Assembly: GCF_007858495.1 (NCBI RefSeq)
Contig: NZ_CP041663.1
Coordinates: forward strand, 310,001 to 374,000
Origin: Mycoplasma anserisalpingitidis
Lineage (GTDB): Bacteria; Bacillota_I; Bacilli_A; Mycoplasmatales; Metamycoplasmataceae
Reading direction: 5' to 3'
Length of the DNA stretch: 64,000 bases
The translations under genes and the position numbers were made by a program. Below are positions 1-9,276 of the stretch, piece after piece (within the stretch, counting starts at the first letter, position 1; each line of letters opens with the position of its first letter). Below the pieces are notes generated by a model. The model was not told the origin of the DNA and searched no databases. It worked only from the letters and a program-made list of their open reading frames with translations.

Positions 1-416
1 TTTTTATTCAATAATTCATAACCATCAGGAACGTTTAATTTTAAGTTAAATGACTCAAATTCTTCCTCTGTAAGTTCTATAGTTTCACCAATTTGTGTTT
101 TACTTTCATCGTTTAACAAAAACTTAATAATAGTTTTATTATTTTCATTTTCATGTTCTTCATTATTTGTACCTGGTTTTTCTAATTTAGGTAAATTATT
201 ATCTCTATTTGAAAGATTTTTATCGCTAGTTAAAACATCATCTTTTAATGATGAATCACTACCATCCAACCTTTCACCTAAAGTATCAAACTTTTTATTA
301 ACATTATTTTTAGGATTATGAGAGTGAATTCCCATAGTTAAAACACTAGAAACACCAACAAATGCAATTGCAGACATTCCTAGATAAAATAGTTTTTTCT
401 TAGTTATTTTTCTCAT
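1..416 (-). CDS. Anchored surface protein, N-terminal part (possible MIB/MIP-like protein)
   Basis: The gene runs off the left edge; about 138 codons are visible. It starts at ATG 416 behind a good AAGGAG. The first residues (MRKITKKKLFYLGMSAIAFVG) form a basic stretch plus one hydrophobic segment, i.e. an uncleaved signal anchor with no lipobox cysteine. A low-complexity linker rich in N, D, E and K follows, and then what looks like the start of a beta-rich domain ending in VPDGYELLN. It lies 30 bp after the F1-like beta gene, on the same strand. In other mycoplasmas this place is often taken by the immunoglobulin-binding protein MIB or the protease MIP, so that is my best guess, but it rests on context. 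Other anchored proteins are possible. Confidence 0.55.
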   Translation of the reverse strand, partial: MRKITKKKLFYLGMSAIAFVGVSSVLTMGIHSHNPKNNVNKKFDTLGERLDGSDSSLKDDVLTSDKNLSNRDNNLPKLEKPGTNNEEHENENNKTIIKFLLNDESKTQIGETIELTEEEFESFNLKLNVPDGYELLNK

Positions 417-446
417 ATAACTCCTTTATTAAATAATTTTATTTAA

Positions 447-1814
447 TTATTTAGTTTCTAATAAATCATTTACTGTCGAAATATACAAGAATTTCTCAGG
501 CTCAACACCACTAAATTCACCATTAATAATTCTTGTAACTGAATCGATAGTATCTTCTAATTTTACATATACTCCTTTTTCATGAGTAAAGTGTTCGGTC
601 ATGAAAAAGTATTGTGAGAAAAAGTTTTGTAATTGAAGTGCTTTTTTAACCGTGACTTTACTTTCATCATCAAGTTCATCTATTCCCAAAATTAAAATAA
701 CATCTTCGAGTTCTTTATATCTTTGAAGTATTTTTTTAGTTTCTATAATTGCATCATAATGTTTTTGACCAATTATCATTGGATCAATACTACTTGAACT
801 AGATGCAAGCGGATCAATTGCAGGGAAGATATTTTTGGCAGTTACTTCACGTGAAAGTACTAAGTTTCCGCCAAGGTGCTTAAATATTGCGACTGCAGAA
901 GGTTCAGAAAGATCATCCATAGGTAAAAATACTGTTTGGAATGAAGTGATGTTTCCATTTTGATTTGCGAAAATTCTGTTTTCAACTGAAGAAATTTCAG
1001 TATTTAATGTCGATTGATATCCACCAAGAGAAGGTTTTTTATCAAGTGAAGCTGAAATTTCATTACCAGCTTGAAGAAAACGGAAGATGTTGTCGATGAA
1101 TAACAATACATTTTCTTTTTCATTATCTCTAAGATATTCAGCAGCAGTTATACCAATAGGAACAATACTCATTCTTGAACCTGCTGACTCGTTCATTCTT
1201 GATACATAAAGAGTTGAATTCTTCATTAAATTAGATTCTTCTAGGTCATTCTTAAGTTCAATCGCTTCACGTGAACGTTCACCAGAACCAATAAAAATAG
1301 AACTGGTTTTTTCTTGATTTTTAGATAAATTAAAGATGATTTCTTTCATTAAAACTGTTTTTCCTACCCCAGCTCCACCAAAGATACCAATTTTTGCACC
1401 CTTGATAATTGGAATAAAGAAATCTACAGCTTTAATTCCTGTTTCTAAAATCTCTGGCTCATATTTATAGTTAAGATTTTTAATAATAGTTGAATCCATT
1501 TCAACAAAATCAAATTCTTTGATCTCAGGGTGATTTAATGATTTACCACTAAAATCAAATACATGGCCTTTAGCTTTTTGCCCAACTGGAACCATAAATG
1601 ATTTATTTAGACATTTTACTTTTTGATTTATATAAAATGGAGTTTCATTATAAATAATCATTGCTAAAAGATTGTTTTGATCAAGTATTTTTTTTACCAT
1701 TAAATAGTTTAGATTATCTTCAGTTAGAATTAAAGTATTAATTTTTGGAAGTTCTTCATTAGAAAAACTAATTTGTACTACATCAGTTCAAATCTTAGTT
1801 ATTTTCGCTGCCAT
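447..1814 (-). CDS. F1-like ATPase, beta-like (catalytic) subunit
   Basis: A 455-aa protein read through UGA codons. It shows the catalytic beta signatures: P-loop GGAGVGKT, a GERSRE loop matching the GERTRE of true beta, Walker B LLFIDNIFRF, and the ISASLDKKPSLGGYQSTL segment that aligns with the beta DELSEED-side core. The hydrolysis site therefore looks intact. It starts at ATG 1814 (MAAKITKIW) behind AGGAG, and overlaps the end of the alpha-like gene by 20 bases, which suggests translational coupling. There is no F0 a, b or c gene beside it, so this is not the ordinary ATP synthase. It fits the extra F1-like ATPases of mycoplasmas (called type 2 or type 3), which are linked to surface immunoglobulin processing or to gliding. 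Confidence 0.9.
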
Positions 1815-3336
1815 TGTTAACTCCTAACTTTTGAATAATATTATTTAAAATGTCTTTTTTAATTGGTATGAATTCATTTTGAACTTTAATGTTTCAATTT
1901 AGTTCTAACTTATTGCTTAATTGTTTAAGTGCACTTTTGAAAAATTCAGAAACACGCGGATCAATATTTTTGGTATTTTTAGTACTTTCAAATATTTTTC
2001 TAGCATTTTCATCTACTTTGATTAATTCTTGACAGAATCTTAAGGCTAATTGTACATCTTTAACGTCTGTTAAACAATTTCAAGAAATTAAATCAGAGTT
2101 TAATAATAAATCTTCTTCAGAATAAAGTGAAATACCTTTTTGATTAAACATCTCTTCAATTAAAAGTCCATTTTTAATTAAATTATTTGTTTGCTCATTT
2201 AAGTCATATTTAAGTGATGAAAGTTTTGTTTGTCTTCTATATGCTTTATAAATTTTTCCTATTTTTGAAGCTACTTTAGCGATTTCTTTACTTTGAACCA
2301 TACCACCAATACGTGAAACTGACAAGTCTATATCTACTGCTGGATATTTTCCTGAAGCAAATATTTCACTATTAGTTACTATTTGTCCATCAGTTATACT
2401 AATTATATTTGAAGAAATCAATGAAGTGATGTCGTTATCAACAGTTTGTAGAATTGGAAGTGCTGTAATACTTTTTCTATTTGTAAAATTACCACTTCTT
2501 TCAAGTAAACGTGAATGAGCATAAAACATATCTCCAGGGAATGCTTCTTTACCAACAGGTTTGTTTGTCAATAAAGCTATTTCACGATAAATATTTGCAT
2601 GAGTAGTTAGATCATCAAAAATAATTAATACATCATCTTCATAACTTAAGTTCTCAGCATGCGCCATAGCAACATAAGGAAGTAAATATTGATCATAAGG
2701 ACGATCAGAATCAGCCTTAATTATTATAGTTTGTTCTAAAGCATCGTTTTGTTCAAGTAATTTATATACTGTCGAAAGTTGTGAGTGTTGGGTGCCTATT
2801 GCTGCATAAATACATTTAACATTTTTATTTTTTTGGTTAATAATAGTGTTTAATGCAATAAAAGTTTTTCCTGTTTTACGATCACCTATGATTAACTCAC
2901 GTTGTCCTTTACCAATTGGAACAAGTAAATCAACTGAAATATAACCAGTATTAAGCTGTTGATTTAATGATTTGTAACTCATCAAGTCATTTGGTTTATT
3001 AAAGATATTTGATTGATGCTCCATGAATTCAACAGTTTCTTTAGTTGTTGCTGGATAAACAATATTATTTTCAATGTCAATTATTTTTCCAAAGAATTTT
3101 TTTGAAGTTTTTACTAAATTACTTTCATCACTCAAAATAAACTCATCTTCAATTTTAAGTTCTGACGGTTCAACATTAACAATACAAAATGCTTTATTTT
3201 CAGAAGCTGAAATAACTAACGCTTTAACACTTTTATCTTTTTCTAGTGTTAGACGTTCATTTTGAGTGAAATTGTGATCACCATTTAACTCTATAATATA
3301 GTCAAAAATTGCTTTAATTTGAATTTTATTAGCCAT
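1795..3336 (-). CDS. F1-like ATPase, alpha-like (regulatory) subunit
   Basis: A 513-aa protein. Its P-loop GDRKTGKT is the alpha-type version, and [11 protein letters not shown] corresponds to the alpha Walker B region; [19 protein letters not shown] and [13 protein letters not shown] are classic alpha-subunit stretches. I chose ATG 3336 (MANKIQIK) because GGAGG lies seven bases upstream; an ATG at 3351 inside the previous gene would leave that site inside the coding region. The gene begins two bases after the stop of the 731-aa protein and overlaps beta at its end. Together with beta it should form an alpha3-beta3 head. Nearby genes supply candidates for the stalk and membrane partner in place of F0. 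Confidence 0.9.
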
Positions 3337-3337
3337 A

Positions 3338-5533
3338 TTATAATCCTCCATTTCCTATTAAAATCAATATGATTGATGTTACTATCATTAGCGCGCTAAC
3401 TAGTCAAGATAGCATTAAACTAGCTTTAATCTTTGAACTTGATTTTTTGTTTGTTCTATTTTTAAATATTTGAAGTGCTGAAGTAATTGTTGTAAGTAAA
3501 ACTCCAACTCCAAGAATTACATAACCTAAAACTCTGATTAAAATTAAGTCAGATTTAGGTTGCTTTACAGGATTAATATCTAAATTTCTGAATGCTTCAG
3601 TAAATCTTTCAAGTATATTTTCACTTGTACTTAAATCTTCTGTTGTTAATTTTTTAGTTATAGAAGTTACTGTGGCAAGATTTCTGAATTGATTTTGAAC
3701 TCTTTTGACTTGTGAAAGATATTCTTCATATTCATCGATAATTTCTGCTGGATTAGAAATATTAATAACTCCAAAAAGATAGTTAATATCTTTATTTAAG
3801 GCACGAATAACTTTTTCTATTTTTTCTTTATCTAAAGTTTTTTGTGAATTATTCTTATCATTTTTAATGATAATTAAGTCAATATTATGAAGAATAACTT
3901 CTTTGTTAGTATTTATAAATGACACATATTCATTGAATAATTCTTGATATGCTCTTGAGAGATAATTTCAGAAATTTATTTTATTGATGTAAGAGTTAAA
4001 ATGTGAACTGAGTAATAAATATTTAATATCGTGTCTGAAATCACTATTTTTATCTTTACCAAATTTTTCATAAAGCGCATCCGAACTTAAATCTTTATAT
4101 TTAATTAAATAATCACTAATAATAGAATTAACTTCTTTAGTAAATTTAGTGTCACTATAAATTCTAATTGATTCAAAAATCATATTAAATACTGTGTTAG
4201 ATAAAATTTTTGTGTTACCTAATTTTTTAAGATCTATCTTTTTATTTAAACCAAGACTTTCGTAAAATTTTAGATAAATTTCATTAACTGTATCAATTTT
4301 TATTTGTTCCAAAATAGTTTTTTTCTTAGTTAGTTCTTTTTTTACTTCAGAATTTTCGTAAATTATTTCTTTGTTATTTACTAAATCTTTAATTCTAACA
4401 TCAGCATAAAGTCTTTCATTAACATTTTTTAGTTTAATAACTTTATATTCATATCTAGTATTAATTGGGTTATTAAAGTAAAAGAACTTATTTAAATCAT
4501 CAACGTTTTCTGAAAATTTAGTTGCTGAATCAGTTAAATTAATCGAGTCATAATATTCATAATTTACATAAGGGTTGAATCTACCAACATTTTCTTGACC
4601 AATTTTAGCATCATAAGGATCAACATTAGTTTCAACATCAGTTACACTAGGTGGAACAATATCAGGAATAACTGGTAAAATAGGTTCTTCTTCTGGTTGT
4701 TCTTCATCACTAATGTCTTCTTTTTCAATTTCTTTATTTTTCCTTAAGTCATATGCAGTAAATCTAGGTTTTATTTTTCTAATAATATAGTCATCTCAAT
4801 CTTGGTAATTTTTAGGTACAGTTAATTCCAAAATATTTGTTTCGGGGTTTTTATCTATACTTACTGTTCCATCTTTATCAATAACACTTTGAAGATCTAG
4901 CTTAGGAAAATCTTCTTTATTAGCAAAATATCTATCAAAGTCAGCTTCAAGTTCGCTAAAATATTTATCGTTTTTACTATTAATATCTTCAAGTTTATTA
5001 GAGTTAACAATATTTCTTATACTAATTTCTCTATTTATTTCTGGATCATCAATTAAATATTCATAATTAAATTCATTACTATCAGCAATTTTAACCTCAG
5101 GGTATGATTCACCATTAAAGTCAATATTTGCTTCACTAAGGACTTTATTTTCAGAAATAATTCTAGGATAAACAATAACAATACCTTTAGAAAGATAATT
5201 ACTCAAAATATCATCTTTATTTTTGCTTAAGAAATTACTTAAGTATTGCATATATAAACTCTCGATGATTTTTTGAGCAAAGTTTTCTCCATTATTGTCT
5301 ATTTCTGATAATAAATTACGAGATCTAACTTTGTATTCCTCAATTTTTTTATCAATTACTGAATTAAGAAAATCATTAATTCTCTTTTTTGTTATATCCT
5401 TAAATTTATCAAAATCTGGGCTGACTGTTCCACCATTATTAGAACTATTATTTTCTGAAGTTGCTGATAAAGTGATTAATGGAAGGGCAGAAGTTGAAAT
5501 AGTAAGCAATAGTCACGATAATCTATTTTTCAT
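3338..5533 (-). CDS. Large anchored protein of the F1-like ATPase operon
   Basis: A 731-aa protein of unknown family, read through UGA codons. It begins [20 protein letters not shown], a signal peptide with no lipobox cysteine. It continues with a long, mostly helical, charged extracytoplasmic part and a proline/glutamate-rich linker ([14 protein letters not shown]) near residue 260. It ends with two hydrophobic segments, one around [16 protein letters not shown] and one at the very C-terminus ([15 protein letters not shown]). The likely layout is a secreted body tethered at its C-terminus. It overlaps the preceding gene by 11 bases and is followed directly by the alpha-like gene. By position it could couple the cytoplasmic motor to the cell surface. 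This role is inference only. Confidence 0.8.
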
Positions 5534-5999
5534 TATTCTCCCTTTCATAAACTAGTTTAAGTTGAAAATCAAATAAAGCTTTATATAAGTACAATTCATC
5601 CTTAAATGTTTTTATTTTCTCAAATGTGTTTGTAGATATATTAAGCGATTTTAATGATTCAAAATATTTTATTTTATTATTTAATTCACTTATTTTTTCT
5701 TTGTATGAGAGCATTAATTTTTTCTCAATGTATTTATCAAAAATATATTGAGAAAACTTACCATAATAGTGAACCAAAATGTTTTCATTAATATTTTCAA
5801 TAAAAACATTATTTAATATGAAATAATAAGTTTCTTTATTATTTGTTTTTATTTTAAGAAATGTTTTTTTATAGCTTGCTACAGAGGGAGAAGAAATTTT
5901 AATTCAATTATCGTCTAATTGAGTACAAGAGTAAATTTCATCAGAATCAAAAGAAATTTGATTATTGTTTTGTGAAATAAATATTATCTTTTTATCCAT
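5523..5999 (-). CDS. Small protein of the F1-like ATPase operon (epsilon-like candidate)
   Basis: A 158-aa protein with start ATG 5999 (MDKKIIFISQN), just one base after the gamma-like stop. The first 80 or so residues alternate in a beta-rich way. The last 70 (from KYIEKKLMLSYKEK on) are predicted helical and could form a hairpin. This beta-domain plus helical tail is the plan of the F1 epsilon subunit, and the gene sits in an F1-like operon directly after the gamma-like gene. I see no diagnostic epsilon sequence motif, so the comparison is architectural only. A shorter start at TTG 5777 is unlikely because the frame is open to 5999. Confidence 0.7.
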
Positions 6000-6000
6000 A

Positions 6001-6888
6001 TTACTCCTTGTTAGCGTGCAACATATCTTTTTTATTACTCAATAAAGAAAGTTGCTCAACTTCAATTTCTCTTTTTTCGTTCAATAACTTAATTTTTGTT
6101 TTTCTTCTTTTCTCTTCTAGATCATTTAATGTTTTATTTTGAATAACTAAATTATATTTCTCATAAATTAAAGATGATTCGGTTAAAAGTGAAAGAGTTA
6201 CATAAGTTAAATAGTTATGGATCTCATTATCAATAAAACTAGTTGTATTTGGGTAAATTTTCACTTTTGATAAATGCTCAAGATTATGTTTTACGCCTTT
6301 ATTTTGTTCAAAATTAAAATTATTTTCTTCAATTGGTAATACTGTTATATAGCTATCTAAAATTTTTGAAGAGTTAATAATAAATTTTAAGTTATGAAAT
6401 CCATTGATTTCAAGATAATTTTCAATATACTGAGGCAAAATGTTCGAGAGAATTTCAACCTCATTAATTTCTCTTTGAAAAATTATTTTGTAATTATTTG
6501 TTTTAGCAAAATCAACTGCTCTTTTACCTATAACTATAATAACATCAGAACCAATATTAAAATTCTTCTTAAGCGAATTTTCATGTTTTTTGTATGAATC
6601 AGTGTCAAATTTTTCAATTTCACTTATGTACACTCAAATTGTTGAAAAATGGTTTTTTGTTTTACTAAAATTTGCTAATGATGAAGATTTTAATAATTCA
6701 TGTGTTACATTATATTTCTTTTGAATTTTATTAATTAATTCTTTACTATAACGAGAACGTTCAAAATAATTATTAATTAATTTTGACAGCTTAAGAATAT
6801 TAATTAATGTTACGTTTTTATTTGACTCAACTATTTTATAAATTTGATTAAGGTTATTTAATTTAGTTTCAATTTTTTTAAGATTCAT
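6001..6888 (-). CDS. F1-like ATPase, gamma-like central stalk candidate
   Basis: A 295-aa protein. It has long N-terminal helices (MNLKKIETKLNNLNQIYKIV), a central segment with Rossmann-like beta strands (DVIIVIGKRAVDFAKTN), and a long C-terminal helix containing TESSLIYEKYNLVIQNKTL and ending KREIEVEQLSLLSNKK. This helix, alpha/beta, helix order and the length match the gamma subunit of F1. The pattern of the final helix resembles the gamma region that inserts in the alpha3-beta3 barrel. The ATG shares one base with the stop of the preceding gene. Gamma-like assignment is by layout and operon context, with low sequence identity expected. Confidence 0.75.
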
Positions 6889-7406
6889 TATAGAACTTCT
6901 CTACCAAATAAACATTTAAGATTTTTAGTTGATTGATCAAGAAAAACAATTATATTCGGAAAAACTTCAACAATTTTATTTTCATCAAAAATAACATTAT
7001 TAATGTGTAAATTAATGTTAGTGAAGATATCAGTGAATTTATCATTTGTTGAATTTAAGTTTAAGCTTAATGAATTAGAATCCTCAGATTCTATTAAACT
7101 AGGAACTAGTTTTTTACTATCATATCTAGGGTTTCTTATTCAGTTAATTACAAATTTATCAAAAACTAATTGATGATGTTTTTCGATATTTTCATCAATT
7201 TTGGTTTTTATAAAGTTGAGGAATTGACTTACGGTTTCTCTTTCATAAAAAAGCAACGAAGAGTTAAGTAACATCTCAAAAGATATAAAGTCTTCACTAT
7301 TTTTCAATCTATAGTAATCTCTAAATTCTTCTGGATATTCAGCAATATCATTGATTTCTTTTTTTGATAAATCAGTTTTATTAAATAACTTAAAAAATTT
7401 ACTCAT
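6888..7406 (-). CDS. 172-aa protein of the F1-like ATPase operon
   Basis: A soluble-looking 172-aa protein starting MSKFFKLFNKTDLSKKEIND. The N-terminal half is helical, and the C-terminal half has alternating hydrophobic residues (NNVIFDENKIVEVFPNIIVF) that suggest beta strands. There is no signal peptide or membrane segment, so it should be cytoplasmic and available to the ATPase head or to the cytoplasmic face of its membrane partner. The start overlaps the preceding membrane protein by eight bases, and the stop overlaps the gamma-like start by one base. Such tight packing argues for stoichiometric expression. I do not recognise the family. Confidence 0.75.
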
Positions 7407-8808
7407 AACTAATTCCTTTCTTCTTAAATTTTAATAATCTTATAATTAATACTAATCAGTTAATAATTTGATATGTTGAAAAAATTAACGAAACTCCAGC
7501 TACACACATTAATAAATAATCAGGAATAGTATAAGGAGAAGGTATAAATGAAATTGATGTATTTTGGTGGTTAACTAATAAAATATCAACTGAAGATACC
7601 AATAGTGAACCTGAAAGTAAAATACTTGAAACAATAACGAAAATTGAATGTCTATAATTTAATTTCTTTCTCATAAATATTCAGTTAGTAATGTTTATAA
7701 AACACAATATCGAACCAATAACTAGTGAAGTGATTGCTGAGAAACGTTCTTTTTCATAAATTCTAAAAATTATTGTTGAACCAACAAAAATTAGAATGGT
7801 CAAATACATGATAAATGTAAAAAGACTCTTATTTTGACGATAAGAATTAACTTTTCAAAATAATATTGAGTTTGTTAATAGTCAAATTAGTAAAATAACA
7901 GCAAAAACTATATATGTTCAGTGTCTAGTACTATCTATATTAATAAATCCAGTACTTACTTTCTGACTAATTAACATGTAAATAAGATAGATAATGTTTG
8001 AAACAAATAAACCTAAGAAACAAATAACTACATTGAAGAAAGTTTGAGAAACTATTTTTCTTTCTTTATTTAAGTAATAATAATATAATCAATTTCCGCT
8101 AACTAAGATTAAACAAGTAAAAATTAATATAAAGAAAAGTAATGCAGATTTAATTGATTGGACAAAAAATAAATTATTTATTTTTTCTACAAAAGTATTA
8201 TTTATGAATAATTGATTCATATTAGCATTCGAATTGACACCGTTAACAAATGAAATTACTAGTGCTAATCCAATAATGTAACCAATAATTTTAGTAATTG
8301 TTGAATAAATGAAATACATAAAAATTTTTGCACTAAAATATGAAATTACACTTTTAGTTATAAATTGAACTACATCATAAATGATATTGATCAAAATTAA
8401 ACCAAGAAAATAATAAGTAGAATAGGTAATATCACTTATTTTATCATTAGGAAAATAATTAATAAAAACAAATAAGCCAACACTTGCATAAGCTATATAA
8501 ATTAAATACCAAGGTATGTAATATTCAAGTTTTAACTCATGGCGATACATTTTTACTATCGAGTAAACTAAAGAAGCAAATATTGTAATTAAAAATGCTG
8601 CAAAAGTATAACCAAGAACAAAACTCGAACCAAAAATGGTTATATCCGATTTATCAAAAAGAAAATTAAGATACTTATTAACTGTTCCATTTAATGTAAA
8701 AAAATTCTTGAAATTTCTTAGCACTTCTTCGCATAATATTACAATTAATACAAGAGAAATAACTAAAAAGACGCTTCTTAAGTTAATTTTAAGTTTTCTA
8801 ATATTCAT
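7399..8808 (-). CDS. Polytopic membrane protein, first gene of the F1-like ATPase operon
   Basis: A 469-aa protein, read through several UGA codons. Many hydrophobic segments are visible from VFLVISLVLIVILCEEVL near the N-terminus to the last one before YQIINWLVLIIRLLKF; I count roughly eleven or twelve. No motif of the F0 a or c subunit is seen, in particular no conserved acidic residue in a hairpin. It is the first gene of the run, behind GGAGG six bases upstream of ATG 8808. By analogy with described F1-like clusters it would be the membrane part (called X0) that replaces F0. Whether it conducts ions cannot be told from the sequence. Confidence 0.8.
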
Positions 8809-8819
8809 AGACCTCCATA

Positions 8820-9000
8820 AACTGCTTATTTATAGATAAAAAAGTTAATTCAATATCGTAAAAATAAAACAAAATTTAATATATTTTAAATATATATGTT
8901 TTTTCAAAAAAAAAAAAAAAAAAAAAAAAATTTTATTAGGTGAGGAAATTTTTTATTTTAAAATTAATTTTAAAATTATTTTTTTTTTTTAAATATAAAA
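8820..9000. repeat. Low-complexity intergenic module, copy 1 (with A25 tract)
   Basis: This copy shares with copy 2 the ordered elements aactgcttattta, aatttaatatattttaaatat, a long A run (8906-8930, 25 bases), a rtgMGGAAAT-like segment and a ttttatttta stretch. It is the more decayed copy: its 3' end is nearly all A and T. It contains the promoter of the operon to its left. On the minus strand the T25 run directly abuts TTGAAA, a possible -35 box. Confidence 0.65.
8822..8835 (-). promoter_or_regulatory. Probable -10 region of the F1-like ATPase operon
   Basis: On the minus strand the sequence CTATAAATAAGCAG contains a -10-like TATAAA. It lies just upstream of the GGAGG and ATG of the first operon gene, so a transcript starting near 8824 would have a very short leader. 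The same 14-mer recurs upstream of the giant surface-protein gene (19627-19640), and an 11-base core recurs at 9069-9079. Confidence 0.5.
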
Positions 9001-9065
9001 AAAAAAAATTTTTTAATTTTAAAAATTTTTTAATTTTTTTAATTAAAAATTAAATATAAATCAAA

Positions 9066-9245
9066 AAACTGCTTATTTAAATAAAAAAAATTTAATTAAA
9101 ATAGCTAAAAATAAAAAAAAATTTAATATATTTTAAATATATATTTTTTTTAAAAAAAAAAAAAAAAAAAAACAAGATTTTCTTCGGTGCGGAAATGTTT
9201 TATTTTAACCTTACTTTTATAAGTATTTTTTGTTTTTCAATATAA
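9066..9245. repeat. Low-complexity intergenic module, copy 2 (with A21 tract)
   Basis: Direct-repeat partner of 8820-9000, offset by about 246 bases, with an A21 run at 9152-9172 and the better preserved segment ttcggtgcggaaatg. It lies between copy 1 and the terminator of the giant gene and has no gene of its own. It looks like a duplicated gene boundary whose gene has been lost. Confidence 0.6.
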
Positions 9246-9269
9246 AAAAGCAAACTTTTTTAAGTTTGC
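9241..9269 (-). terminator. Terminator of the giant surface-protein gene
   Basis: Inverted repeat gcaaactt (9250-9257) / aagtttgc (9262-9269) with a four-base loop. On the minus strand it is followed by six T and lies eight bases past the stop codon of the giant gene. Confidence 0.85.
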
Positions 9270-9276
9270 CTCTTTG

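Noticed and set aside
447-3336. The standard F1F0 ATP synthase operon
   Set aside because: No genes for F0 a, b, c or delta are present, and the neighbours are specific to F1-like clusters.
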